The notes beneath the pieces are model-generated. The model ran no database searches, was not told the DNA's origin, and worked only from the letters and a program-made list of their open reading frames with translations. DNA of 64,000 bases from Mytilus galloprovincialis (Eukaryota > Mollusca > Bivalvia > Mytilida > Mytilidae), in the NCBI RefSeq assembly GCF_965363235.1, contig NC_134846.1, positions 63,291,121-63,355,120 of the forward strand, given 5' to 3'. Both the position numbers and the translations under genes were made by a program. This document shows positions 49,165-60,486 of the stretch, piece by piece. Each line of letters begins with the position of its first letter. Position 1 is the stretch's first letter.

Positions 49165-50042
49165 TAAGCAGTTTGATTGAAAGTTCCATAGCACCCAGTA
49201 CATTGCAGATATACCAAAGAGGGCAAGCACTTTTTTATGAGTTTAGATCTCTCTATGGTTTAATGAATATGTGGCCTATTCCTCTTTGTGAGTTGTTAAG
49301 TTTTATTGCTTACTTGTTCAAGAAAAAATTAGCGCATTCAACTATTAATTGTTACGTTACTGGACTGGGATTTTTTAGTAAGGCAAACAATTATGAGGAC
49401 ATTACACAAAAATTTGTAGTTCGGAAGCTGTTAGAAGGTATAAAACGCTCAAGGCCTAAGAAAAATGATTTACGTTTACCAATAACCAGAGATATGCTGA
49501 AATCTATTATTTTTTCTTTAGATTGTGTTTGTAAAAGTCGCTTTGAATTAAGTTTATTTAAAGCTGCCTTTTCACTAGCTTTTCATGGTTTATTTAGGGT
49601 AGGAGAATTGGTTGTTACTAATAGTTTACAGAGCCATACATTACAGTTATCAGACATACATATTTTAAGTGGTTTGCTTCAGGTGTGCATTCCTTCTTCC
49701 AAAACAGACCAGTTGGGTAAAGGTTCAAACATTTGGATTTATCCTCAGTCAGATTTGAACATTTGTCCTGTTAATTTGGTTAGCGAGTTTATTAAGTTGA
49801 GACCCCCAGTTTTAGGTCCTCTTTTTTGTCATTTTGATGGTAGTCCTTTATCTAGGTATCAGTTTGTGAGTTTATTAAAAAAGGCTATTGATTTGTCTGG
49901 TATTGATCAAACTAGATATAGTTCCCATTCTTTTCGTATTGGTGCAGCAACCACCTTGTCAATGGATGGGGTATCAGATAGTGAAATAATGCGGTTGGGT
50001 CGCTGGAGTTCCAATGCTTACAAGGGTTACATAAGAATTTAG
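49089..50042 (+). CDS. Ngaro tyrosine recombinase
   Basis: 317 residues if started at 49089; the first ~25 overlap RT-RH. The conserved part starts near LVSSLIESSIAPSTLQIYQR (core-binding domain). The catalytic domain has FHGLFRVGEL (Arg I), SSKTDQLGKG (Lys), HSFRIGAAT (His-x-x-Arg), LGRWSSNAYK (Trp) and GYIRI with the nucleophilic Tyr close to the C terminus. The set of catalytic residues is complete. It inserts circular DNA without a target duplication. The stop is TAG at 50040-50042. Confidence 0.9.
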   Translation: MFGPNSRYLPCSNSTGIYECYFRPLVSSLIESSIAPSTLQIYQRGQALFYEFRSLYGLMNMWPIPLCELLSFIAYLFKKKLAHSTINCYVTGLGFFSKANNYEDITQKFVVRKLLEGIKRSRPKKNDLRLPITRDMLKSIIFSLDCVCKSRFELSLFKAAFSLAFHGLFRVGELVVTNSLQSHTLQLSDIHILSGLLQVCIPSSKTDQLGKGSNIWIYPQSDLNICPVNLVSEFIKLRPPVLGPLFCHFDGSPLSRYQFVSLLKKAIDLSGIDQTRYSSHSFRIGAATTLSMDGVSDSEIMRLGRWSSNAYKGYIRI

Positions 50043-50065
50043 TATCATTTATTTGCCTTAAGTAG

Positions 50066-50698
50066 TTGATTGTATTTGTATTATATATAGGTATTGTAGG
50101 TGATCCTGTAAATGTCTGGATAGTAGGATCATCTATAGTCAAGCACGCTTTTGTGACAGCTCGTGATCGGCCTGGTGGGGTAAACTTAGGTCTAGGTCGA
50201 TTGAATGCCTCATTTTGGTGGCAAGGCAAGGGTGGCATGATAGTGAGGCATGTTAAAGCTCAGCTAAGAACAATGAAAAAATATGAGGATCCACCACAAT
50301 TTTTATTATTACATGTAGGGGGTAATGACTTGGGTAATTCCAAAGTGGGGTTTTTGCGTAACGAAATAAAGAACATGATTCGATGGATAATGAAGGAGTT
50401 TCCCACCTCTAAGTTGGTATGGTCTCAAATTTTGACCAGGTTGAAATGGCGTTATTCTAATGACCACAAAGCAATGGACTTGTGTCGCTATAGGATAAAC
50501 AACTCTATTGCCGCCTTTATAGTTAGCTGTGGGGGTTACTACGTTAAACATCCAGATATTCATGCAGATCAAAAATTTTTTCAATCGGATGGTGTCCACT
50601 TGTCATCCTTAGGAAATGAATTGTGGCTGAACGTATTACAGGGTGCAATGGAACATTTTATTCAAAACAAGGACTGTGCTTCCACTTTTCCTTGTTAG
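50066..50698 (+). CDS. SGNH-hydrolase-like protein of the Ngaro element
   Basis: The frame opens at 50066 just after a stop, and the first in-frame ATG comes only after the nucleophile block, so it is not a free-standing gene. Blocks: VNVWIVGSSIVK (Ser in GSS, residues 21-23 counted from the opening), WWQGKGGM (block II Gly), LLLHVGGNDLG (GxND, 85-88) and QSDGVHLSSLG (Asp175/His178). The Ser-Asp-His triad is complete. Such hydrolase frames are known in some Ngaro elements and in some LINE ORF1 proteins; their role is not settled. A 65-base GT-AG intron (50026-50090) would fuse it in frame to the recombinase. Confidence 0.85.
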   Translation: MIVFVLYIGIVGDPVNVWIVGSSIVKHAFVTARDRPGGVNLGLGRLNASFWWQGKGGMIVRHVKAQLRTMKKYEDPPQFLLLHVGGNDLGNSKVGFLRNEIKNMIRWIMKEFPTSKLVWSQILTRLKWRYSNDHKAMDLCRYRINNSIAAFIVSCGGYYVKHPDIHADQKFFQSDGVHLSSLGNELWLNVLQGAMEHFIQNKDCASTFPC

Positions 50699-50699
50699 T

Positions 50700-50935
50700 T
50701 ATATATTATAGGATATACAAATAAAGTTACAATCATTACATGTATATGATATACAATTATAGTTACAATCAATATATGATATGCAAATATAGTACATCAA
50801 TATATGATATACAATTACAGATACTATTAATTTAGAATATACTTATACAGATACTATCATATATGTTATACACATACGTTACAACCTATATATGATATAA
50901 TAATACAGATACAATCATCTATATGTATATAGGAC
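50700..50935. repeat. Degenerate ATATGATATACAAT tandem repeat
   Basis: About seven imperfect units of 30-36 bases containing ATATGATATACAA and TTACAATCA or GATACTAT lie directly after the hydrolase stop. They belong to the Ngaro 3' untranslated part. Confidence 0.65.
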
Positions 50936-51060
50936 TTGTTGTTGTTTTGGTTAATTTTGTATGTTTCTTTTACTTGTGTTTGTAAATATTTTTCCATACA
51001 ATTGTTCGATAAAATCAAGAGATTATCTATCATAATTATCTGGTTCACAGCTTTGCAGCG

Positions 51061-51082
51061 AACCGCCCTTTTTATGGCGGTT
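51061..51082. repeat. Hairpin before Ngaro B1
   Basis: AACCGCC and GGCGGTT enclose CTTTTTAT. A 7-base GC-rich stem in otherwise AT-rich DNA, 30 bases before B1. It may serve as an RNA signal. Confidence 0.5.
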
Positions 51083-51111
51083 GACAGAGTCTCTGTTTTC
51101 CTCCGTCAATG

Positions 51112-51444
51112 TGGCAGAATTCGCTGCATAGAATCTTAATTTTAACTATGACATTTTAGGTTTTTGGATAATACAGACTACACTTGTGTATCCCACGGTG
51201 TTTTCTAAATTTGAAGCACCCGTGTATCCCACGGTGCACCTTTACATTTTAATATATCTATCTATCTATCTATCTACAAGGTTGCCATATTATCTTCGGG
51301 TAACCAATCATTTATCTATCTACATATACATCTATCTATCTACATATATATATATTATATGAATCTATATTATGAATAAAAGCTGTGGCCAGATATCGCC
51401 AATCCATATATGCATTTTGTTTTAATGGCACCATCTGAGATAAT
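51112..51444 (+). repeat. Ngaro split repeat B1
   Basis: 333 bases containing CCCACGGTG twice, a (TCTA)n tract and GTGGCCAGATATCGCC. It joins A2 at TAAT (51441-51444), which both repeats share. Confidence 0.9.
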
Positions 51445-51617
51445 GGAATTTAAGTTAATAGACTTAAATTCAGTTATCGCTGGGGCCTCTGTCAGATAGT
51501 GTTTCCTTTTTTAGCTTTACCAATATGAGTGACGTAATATTCTGTGACGTAATTAAGTCTTTTACAGAAATTCCAAGGAAGCAAGCTGTAAATTTGTATT
51601 GTTAGCGGAAAATTTGT
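51441..51617 (+). repeat. Ngaro split repeat A2
   Basis: Identical to A1 (45070-45246), including the dyad (51446-51471) and both TGACGTAA motifs. It is followed by 172 bases unique to the junction (51618-51789) before B2. Confidence 0.92.
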
Positions 51618-51789
51618 AACCCGCCCTCCCACTCCTTTTTGTGTGAGATACTGCTCTTTTGCATTTATTTTTCAGGTTTCTGTCCGTGGCAGTGGTAATC
51701 CAGTTTAGACAAGGATGATCTTGACTCGTTTGCTGTTCAGACTAAAGACTTTATTTGAACTTTAAGCCTCATAAATAGATTCCCGTAAA

Positions 51790-52118
51790 TGGCAGAATTC
51801 GCTGCATAGAATCTTAATTTTAACTATGACATTTTAGGTTTTTGGATAATACAGACTACACTTGTGTATCCCACGGTGTTTTCTAAATTTGAAGCACCCG
51901 TGTATCCCACGGTGCACCTTTACATTTTAATATATCTATCTATCTATCTACAAGGTTGCCATATTATCTTCGGGTAACCAATCATTTATCTATCTACATA
52001 TACATCTATCTATCTACATATATATATATTATATGAATCTATATTATGAATAAAAGCAGTGGCCAGATATCGCCAATCCATATATGCATTTTGTTTTAAT
52101 GGCACCATCTGAGATAAT
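51790..52118 (+). repeat. Ngaro split repeat B2
   Basis: 329 bases; one TCTA unit shorter than B1 and CAGTGG in place of CTGTGG. It ends GAGATAAT, the outer right edge of the element. Confidence 0.9.
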
Positions 52119-52459
52119 TGTGTAACGTTCATACATTGCGGTTTTTACATGATAGTGGGTTAAAGCAGTCATACTTACTTTCTTGTGAACACTTAATTAA
52201 CTTCATCGTATATAACGTTCATACAGATTTATGACTTTTTGTGTAAATATTTTATCATCTGTAAATATTTCTTGGTTATTCAGTGAATCTTGGCTGGGAA
52301 TGACACATTTTGATATAATGATACATGTTGTACGTACAAACAATAACATGATATTGACATTTCTACGACAGAAGAGTTAAAATTGGAATTTCTATTCAAC
52401 TGAGCGAAAATGGACTTAAAAATATACTGTTGGCCAACTGTTATTTGTTAAAAATATTC

Positions 52460-52720
52460 TGTCAATTAAAAACAAATGTGCTTTTGCAAAATTTAAATGT
52501 GGGGTAGCTCCACTAAAAAAATAGAAACTGGAAAGTATGAAAGAAAAGAAATCCACGAGATGACATGTGTTGTAGCTCTACTATTGAAGATGAACTTCAT
52601 GTCATTCTAAAATGCCCATTATATGTAGTTTTAAGACAAATATTATACATTTTAATGAACATTTTAACCTATAATTATCAGATAGCGAAAATTTTATATT
52701 TCTATTTAATAACGGCAATG
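52460..52720 (+). pseudogene. LINE C-terminal fragment with zinc motif
   Basis: The plus strand reads FAKFKCGVAPL and then, after stops and shifts, RDDMCCSSTIEDELHVILKC followed by PLYVVLRQILY. The C...H...C pattern with a following CPLY is the C-terminal motif of several LINE clades. No other part is visible. Confidence 0.5.
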
Positions 52721-54299
52721 TTGCTGCTATAGTCGCCAAAAACACCAACAATATTTTATTGAAAAGAAACTATACAAATCCTTGGTTGTAAATCCTAGGC
52801 TGGATTATAATTCTCCGCTTTTTTGGCAAATTCATATGCTACTAAGATATTTTCAAATATTTAAGTTTTGATAAATACCATTATAAATATCATTGTTGTC
52901 TTAGTTTCTGATGGTCACATGCACGTTATGTTATTCCATTGAGAAAATACAATATACAAGATTGTCGGGTAAATGTGGATTGCGGATAAAAATGTTAAAT
53001 GTCAAACTTGAATTAACAAATTAAACTGAGGCGAATTAACACGAATATGTATATTCTCTTCAACAGTGTTTGAATTCTCTGTTCTGAATTTCATTTAAAC
53101 TAAGCTTAAATGTTTTGTGGAGCATTGAATAAAAATAAACATTATATATATTTGAAGGCATTATTTTAATTAAACAAATATAAGATCACGCAAATATATC
53201 ATGTATTATTTTAAATTGAGGAACTTTTAAAACTTGAAATTGGATTTACAAGTTTAAGATATAATCTTGTTTTTTTTTTTTTTTTCCTTTTTTTTTTTTT
53301 TTTTTATAAAATAGTTATATATATGGTATTATCATAACAAGTCTTTATTTTAATGGAATAAACATGGAACACTTTCACGGATTCATTTCATGGTTGCCTA
53401 TCAATGACACCGTTTTTAATGTATGTCTAAAAGATTATTATCCGAAAAAATAATTCACAATAATACGTTGTTACTGAATAGGTTGGTCCCCTCCTTAAAA
53501 CTGAGATTATTATTTTTAACATCAAACTATATCGTATGGTGGAAAGACCTTCAATTGTTCTAGTTACATTTGTCATGTTTTCCCTTTCCTGTTGACGGAA
53601 ATTTAATCATAAAAATCTTAATTCTTTACTTCAAAACACTTGTTTCCAAAGTCATGATATTTATCAGTTTCCTTATACAATCGTTTTTTGTGTATATATA
53701 CAATGCCACTAAGGACTAGAAGGAGTGCTGTTATATGTATTATTTTTATATATCATGTTAGAGATTGATATTTAATGCATAAATTTCAAATTTTACAGAA
53801 AAATAATCATAAATAAACGAGATATTCAACATTATTTAGACACGTGCTGGTTTTTCTTTGATATGCCGAAAATCAATGAACCGATTGGCACGTGCCAAAT
53901 AACATAGCAACTGATTAAACAATGACGATCTTTTTTATTCTAAGTAATTTAAAACAATTGTATCGAAAAGATTTATGCTTCAAATATTTATAATTAAATG
54001 TGTTGTTCTTATTAAAAATGATGAAAAGGACAAATAGTTTTGTTGTTGTTTTATTTCTTTCCCAACAAAATTGTTTGCCATAGGAGCACGACTTTGATGT
54101 GTGCTAACTTATAAGTAAGAGTGTGGTCAGCTTGTTAAAATGTTTATGTAAGATATACGACGACAAAAGGAATATATATATTTATAAGTGTTTTGTTTTT
54201 ATTTTAACTCCGACAAAGATGCTTGTATATATACAAATGGTTTCACTAAAAATGTGAGTAAATTCTGAAATCCATCATAAGAAACAACTATGTTAAGTT
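52721..54299. other. AT-rich intergenic DNA with a poly-T tract
   Basis: Poly-T runs at about 53267-53305. A weak pair of GACACGTG and GGCACGTGCC words near 53835-53900 recurs at 57840-57910 and 58915-58990 and may mark another repeat. No gene was recognised. Confidence 0.4.
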
Positions 54300-54380
54300 T
54301 CATGAAATGGAGAAGCGGTTCTCAAGTTTCAGTGGGACATGCGGACGGACGGACATTTTTGACGGGCGTATAAAAAAAGC
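54300..54380. repeat. GGACGGACGGAC repeat end
   Basis: AAGTTTCATGAAATGGAGA, GCGGACGGACGGAC and GACGGGCGTATAAAA resemble the tail of the 18317-18955 tandem repeat. It is a short fragment. Confidence 0.5.
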
Positions 54381-55474
54381 GTAGTGCGCCCGTATGTCAG
54401 AAGGAAATCTGATTTGTATGGGTTTTTTTTCGAGTATACATACCACCCGTTGTCACTTTCACCTGACGTACAAATCACACATTGTTATTACGGCCGTTAT
54501 TTCCACCTGGACACAGGACTTATATAATATATATATTACGTAATAATAACGGATATAGTAAAGTCGAAAAAGCGAGACTAAGCGATCCTACATTCCGTCG
54601 GCGTCGGCGGCGTCTACAAATATTCACTCTGTGGTTAAAGTTTTTGATATTTTAATGACCGTTTCTTAAACTATCCTGGAACTCTATTAAACTTGGACAA
54701 AAGCTTTATTATTCTTGCTTCTACATGTAGCGTTACTTAATTTGTTCCTTTAATGAGATCATCATTTACCATTATACAATGATATGAATAGTTTGTGGAC
54801 CCGTATGTATTAAGGGAATGATACTCAATCGTACGTATAAAAACAAATCTTTCGTGTATTTCCCATTTCACAGTCCTACATGTATATTGAATTTTACTCA
54901 CAACTCAGTAAGTTGATACCAGCGCGGGGTACATGTATGCTTAAACCTCTTATTCTAGATGTCAGGTAACTTTCTTGTGTTTATGTTCATATGTTGGATT
55001 GCTGTCTGATTGACGAATACCCGTCATTTTATATATTTAGATTTTTTTAAATTTGTTTTTTAGGGATGCACCCAGTTGCACCTTTTCATTTAAGATATAT
55101 TTCCGTGACGTAACCTCGAAAGATTAGTCACATCACTAAAACAATAAGGGAAATGAAACTTCTTCTCGCATGTTGCACTTTCGGTAATAATTCTCTTCGA
55201 CAAAATACTGCCTTGAACTCAATTTTGGTATAAATATAAAGAAGCCACAATTTGGTTCTGAAATGGATATTTTTGTAAACACTAAAAGCTAGGTATCCCT
55301 TAATTGATATAGGCTCTTAAATTCGGCAATGTTTAGAGACAGTGCTAGGGCTGTAAGCAAGTCAAGGTCGCTAAACTCTCATTATCCGTTTAGAGATTTT
55401 CTGAAAATACAATGGCTTTTGCCTTATTCGAAACTAAAACATTAGCAAATATAACTGGTAGCCTTCGGTTGTCA

Positions 55475-56396
55475 ATTAAAATTGAGAAAGGAAATGGTGA
55501 ATATGTCAAAGCGACAACCACCCGACCATAGAGCAAACAACAGCCGAAGGCAACCAATGGGTCTTCAATGTAGCGAGAATTCCCGCACCCGTAGGTGTCC
55601 TTCAGCTGGCCCCTAAAATATGCATAATAGTACAGTGATAATGGACGTCATACTAAACTCCGAATTATACACAAGAAACTAAAATTTAAAATCATACAAG
55701 ACTAACAAAGGCCAGAGGCTCCTGACTTGGGACAGGCGCAAAATTGCGGCGGGGTTAAACATGTTTATGAGATCTCAACCCTCCCCCTATACCTCTAGCC
55801 AATGTAGAAAAGTAAAAGAATAACAATACGCACATTAAAATTCAGTTCAAGAGAAGTCCGAGTCTGATGTCAAAAGATGTAACAAAAGAAAATAAATAAA
55901 ATGACAATAATACATAAATAACAACAGACTACTAGCAGTTAACTGACATGCCAGCTCCAGACCTCAATTAAACTGATTGAAAGATTATGTCTTCATCATA
56001 TGAATATCAGGTACAATCCCTCCCGTTAGGGGTTTAGTATCATACTATCATAAAATATATGAGAAGAACATAACCCGTGTCATGCCAACAACTGTTTTTT
56101 TATAAATAAATGTGTTTAGTTCCGATGCAAAGACCCTATCAGTGAATCAATGTTAAAGCCAAAATATGCAATCTTTAATGACCTGACAACAGTATCGTAA
56201 CTATATCCCCTTTTAATAAGTCTATTTAAAGGTTTTGTTAGTTTCTGAGGAGAATACTGACATTTTTGTGCTTTATAAAGAATATTTCCATAAAATTTTG
56301 GATGTGAAATACCTGAACGTATAAGATGTCTGAATTGTTCTTTTCGGGTTGTTGCCTCTTTGACATATTGCCGATTTTCATTCTTAGTTTTAAAAT
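55475..56396 (-). mobile_element. Penelope-like 3' copy with inverted ends
   Basis: The same 3' UTR as 11439-12240 (CTTCAGCTGGCCCCTAAA, GGCCAGAGGCTCCTGACTTG, CCCCCTATACCTCTAGCC, AAGTCCGAGTCTGATGTC). Its outer end (55475-55530) reappears inverted at 56343-56396, as in the copy at 11439-12943. Nested inside the 54433-56607 element. Confidence 0.7.
56116..56335 (-). pseudogene. Penelope-like ORF, C-terminal end
   Basis: The minus strand reads FRHLIRSGISHPKFYGN, ILYKAQKCQYSPQ, KLTKPLNRLIKRGYSYD and SLIGSLHRN before the stop at 56116. It is a longer version of the block at 12077-12235. Upstream it runs straight into the inverted end. Confidence 0.7.
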
Positions 56397-56607
56397 AACT
56401 AAAAATACTATTTACAATTGTCAGTTCAAAATACATTTAAGAAGTCAGTGCGTTGCTACATGTTATATTCTACTGAATTTACTATATCCGTTATTATTAC
56501 GTAATATATATATTATATAAGTCTTGTGTCCAGGTGGAAATAACGGCCGTAATAACAATGTGTGATTTGTACGTCAGGTGAAAGTGACAACGGGAGGTAT
56601 GTATACT

Positions 56608-57465
56608 AAAATGTTTATCGTCTTCCATTATACACGAGGGTGTGAATGGGGGTTTATAGAAGGAAATTATAGACAAAAAAAATACAAAAAATAACCAGAC
56701 AAATAGAAAAGAAAATTATGAGGTACTAGAATATATGGAATAAAGAATGATCGGCAAAAGGTAAAACGAATTATAAAACAAATTACCTAAAATTATAAAG
56801 TAAGTTATAATGAATCCCAATTCAGACCCTCATGATCTGACATTTAAAGCTTTAAGACATTTATGGGCATGCGATACAGTTTTAGACCGATAGTGATTTT
56901 TTTTACAAAATCAATTTGTACATGTGTATATGTGCTAAAAATTATATCTTCATGTGCTAAATTTAAAAGACAAATGGGTTTGAATTATTCGACATTTACT
57001 TAATATTTCGGTTTCTTGGACATTTCTGTCCTTTGAGCAGACACCCTTAACATTTTATGTTTCAAAATATTAAGATATGCAGATTTCGGTAAAGAGATAA
57101 GGAATATCTTCGTTACAAAATTGGGTTCTTACTACATTTGTGTAGCAATTCTTTGTTAAAATTGATTTTTGTTAAAAGAAATTGATTTAAGAAAAAAACG
57201 GTATTTTTTGTTGAATATTTATCTAGTTAAACAAAGTCGTTAATTTCTTCATAATAGTTGGAACAAAAATCTCCATACGGTATCAAGCCAAATTTCTAAA
57301 AAGAAGGGACATATGCTCTTAAGCTAATGGTTAAATCTCGAAAAAATGTTAAAATGCTAAAAGTTTTTTGAAGAAAGAGTTTAATGTCTGCTATTTTAGA
57401 TTAATTCTGCGAAATGTTTTTGTCTGCAAAAACATAAAACAGAGAGATAAAGAGAATCACAACTA
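56608..57465. other. AT-rich intergenic DNA
   Basis: No element or gene recognised. Confidence 0.35.
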
Positions 57466-57540
57466 ATTGAATAAAATGCATTGAAATGGAGAATGTGTCA
57501 AAGAGACAACAATCCAACCAAAGAGCAGAAAATGGTGCGT
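57466..57540 (-). repeat. Short end fragment of the Penelope-like 3' UTR family
   Basis: GAAATGGAGAATGTGTCAAA, GAGACAACAATCCAACC and AAAGAGCAGA match the outer end at 11441-11500. Confidence 0.55.
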
Positions 57541-59635
57541 CTAAACACGGCTAAGGACTCCTAAGTGAACTAATATGTTATAATATGCTACTAAGGACTA
57601 AAAGAGCGATGTGCAATGTAAACAAATTTCTTATCTAGATAGAGATTGATATTTAATGCATTCAAGATTCAAGATTCAAAGTTTTATTTAGAGTCGATAT
57701 TCAATAAACTACATAACACAAGCTCTAGTGAGCTTTTCAAATCGACTTAATAACAAAATACAATACACACACACAATACAATACACACATACAAAAGTAT
57801 ATATTCATATTTAATCAATAAAAGATCACAAATAATAATTAAACAATGCCTGTGCCGGTTTTCGTTAATTTTTTCCGAAAATCATTGAACTATAAGACAC
57901 GTGTCAAATTACATTACTGATAACACTATTACCTTAAAAAATGAAGAAAAAAAATAATTATTTATAGAGGAAAATTACCCAGACATTTAGATATATTTAC
58001 CATAAAATATGTTTTTAATTTTTTTAAAAATCATTTAATATGCATCGGTTTATGATTTAATGTTAAGCTGTTTTTTTGGTTTTTTTTTCAGGAAGGAAAA
58101 TAATGTTTGCATCGAGAAAAATAGCCCCTCCCCTATAAATAATCATTAATTTACCTAAGTGGGGGCTTAAATTTGGACACCGATTGCGAGGCCTGACTGC
58201 CATAAACAACAGATTACGAACAGCAAACAGTGGATACACCAATTGATATGTATGAAAGACAACGACGGACACAAAATGATTGCACTGAATAATTTCAACT
58301 ACCATTGAGATAGATTTTTTCAAATCTCCTTATCAAATTAGACAAGCATTTAAAAAAAAACCTTGGGATATCTATTACCGTTTGGTTTCAAATTGGAATT
58401 AAAAATTGCATTTTCCCAAAGAGTTTTAGATAAAACCCAGTGAATCTCACCTCCTAGAAATTTGAGTGTCAGGATGTTTGAAAATATGTATAAATTTTCT
58501 TACATACTTGAAATTGTATAAGGAATATAAACACATTCAGTATGATTACTGTACAAACAAACAACAGACACCAATTGTGTCTTATATTGTTTAAGTCATT
58601 TTTACTGAGAGAAAAATTTGATTAATTGATTATACAGTGGTTGTTTAAACGTCCAGTGGCAAAAATTTCATGCATATTCAGGACGAAAAGTCGTTTCAGA
58701 AGTATATTATGAAGTATTTGGTATTACAAATGTTTAAATTTTCTAATTATTTGGTAAATGTCATTTTCTTAGGTAGTTCTAATTAATTTGTACGAATCAA
58801 ATTTTTCTGACAAAATAATATCTTTTGCTCTAAATTAACACATACGATTCTGATAACAATGGATAATATAAGGAACTTTGTAACATAAAAAAAAAGAGAT
58901 TATGATTGTTTAATCAGTTGTTATGTCAGTTCGCTCGTGTCAGTCGGATCACTGATTTTCGGCAATATCAAGGAAAAACCGACACGTTCTAAATATTGTC
59001 AACTACTCATTTATTAATTATAACCTAATATGTCCTGTTGATAAGTATATAGGTACAGAACTACAAAAATTTGCAGTGCATGTTAACATAAAAGAATCAA
59101 ATAATTTCTGCTATGCTTGTAGTGAATACGAAAACAGCTTACAATATTTTTTAGATATAATCGTTTATAAAATTTAACCGTCAAAGTGAAAAAATATATA
59201 ACATGAAAATAAAAATACATAGATCATTCATTTATTTGCAATCAATTATATCAAACATGTAGTTGAAATAATTTCTAGAACCAGTCACTCTGTGTAGATA
59301 TAATGCGTCGGACATTGTATGCATAAAAATAAAATTTAGATTTTTAACTGTATGAAATAAAATTAGTAAGGGTTTCGCGGAACACAATGTCTCGCCTTCG
59401 TTTGCCGTAGACACTATATTTTGATTGTTATGGGCTTCTGTCCAAGTTCACAAATATTTCCGGTGCCTATAAAATAGCCGATTTTAATTAAGTTATTTGA
59501 ATCTGAGCTGGCAAAATAGCATATTATCTATTATGCTGGTATCGGCAAAACAGCTACAAGTATTGCCTTTAATGAAAATGCATATCAATTTTAAATACTA
59601 TTCTAAATAAAATAGCTTTGAGAATCGTGTAAAAA
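57541..59635. other. AT-rich intergenic DNA with small simple repeats
   Basis: ATTCAAG is tandemly repeated at about 57661-57680 and CA-rich ATACACAC runs lie at 57755-57795. The GACACG words near 57900 and 58980 recall those at 53840. No gene was recognised. Confidence 0.35.
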
Positions 59636-59842
59636 GCGTTCGTTGTTCAGTCGTCAATGAATCATTCAACGTGTGTATCGTGTATTTATCATTCATCGTG
59701 CATCGTGCGTGTATCGTGCGTTCATCATTCATCATTCATTTTGCGTTAATCCTCCGTGTATCGCTCATCGCTCATCGTGCGTGTATCGTGTATCGTGCGT
59801 GTATCGTGCATTCACCGTGCGTGTATCGTGCGTGTTGTCAGT
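59636..59842. repeat. CGTGCGT-rich minisatellite, second array
   Basis: CATCGTGCGTGTATCGTGCG and CATTCATCATTCAT words run from 59660 to 59840. The array ends in GTCAGTTTGAATTTTAGAAG, the inverse of the 44655 array's left flank. Confidence 0.7.
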
Positions 59843-60486
59843 TTGAATTTTAGAAGGTCTGTATGATCCAGCGATTTTCATGTATTGATTTACATGTAAA
59901 TTAATCAAAATATTTCTCTAAATTTTCGGATGAATATATATGTAGCACAAGCTTTAAACATGCCGAAGCTTTCGTTTTTGGATTCTAGTAACATAGATGC
60001 GTCTGCTAGTACGATTGTATATGTTGTATACACTAAAAGTCATTTCCACGCATCCGACAAACAGACGCATTTGAAATTACTCATTATATTTCAAGGACTG
60101 TAGATGACTTTTTAATTCTAAATAAAATCAACAATTCTAAACTGCCGTTTTCATTTTAAAATCTGAGGATGAAACTAGAACATATGCAACTATTCCAGTC
60201 ATAATTACGTTCTTCTTCTTCTGTTTGTATTGCCTTCCTTTAAGGAACACCAAGAATATCTTGTCATGAATGTTATTTACACTATCTACATATCTCCAAT
60301 TCTCCTTACAGAATGTTTTATATATACACAAGCATACACGACCCACTTTTCCACTTTTATCAATTAATTTTTAAAATCAAAAAAAATTATTTAAATTGTC
60401 TTTAGTGGAATTTTATATAGTTAACTTTAAATTTTAAAAGACTACATTGCCAATATCTCCAGCAATCAGATTTATAAGGTCACTGT
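59843..60486. other. AT-rich intergenic DNA
   Basis: No gene or repeat family recognised. Confidence 0.35.

Larger units (their letters stand above)
45070..52118 (+). mobile_element. Complete Ngaro-type tyrosine-recombinase retrotransposon
   Basis: A 7.05-kb element organised A1 - internal - B1 A2 B2, the split direct repeats that define Ngaro/PAT-type members of the DIRS order. A1 (45070-45246) and A2 (51441-51617) are identical over 177 bases. B1 (51112-51444) and B2 (51790-52118) differ by one 4-base microsatellite unit and one substitution. Inside are frames for Gag, RT-RNase H, tyrosine recombinase and an SGNH hydrolase, all uninterrupted. There is no integrase or target duplication; instead TAAT is shared by both outer edges. 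Replication is expected through a circular intermediate inserted by the recombinase. Near-identical repeats and open frames indicate a young, possibly active copy. Confidence 0.93.
54433..56607. mobile_element. 2.2-kb element with 130-base terminal inverted repeats
   Basis: 54433-54562 and 56478-56607 are inverted copies over 130 bases with two mismatches. They contain TATTACGTAATA, AACGGCCGTT and TTTCCACCTGGACACA. Inside lie a GCGAGACTAAGCGATCC-type repeat (54563-54660), AT-rich DNA and a Penelope-like 3' copy. No transposase frame and no clear target duplication were found. It may be a non-autonomous inverted-repeat element or an inverted pair that captured the intervening DNA. Confidence 0.75.

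Noticed and set aside
50309-50599. A minus-strand frame opposite the SGNH hydrolase
   Set aside because: The plus-strand frame carries the catalytic triad; the opposite frame has no recognisable motif.
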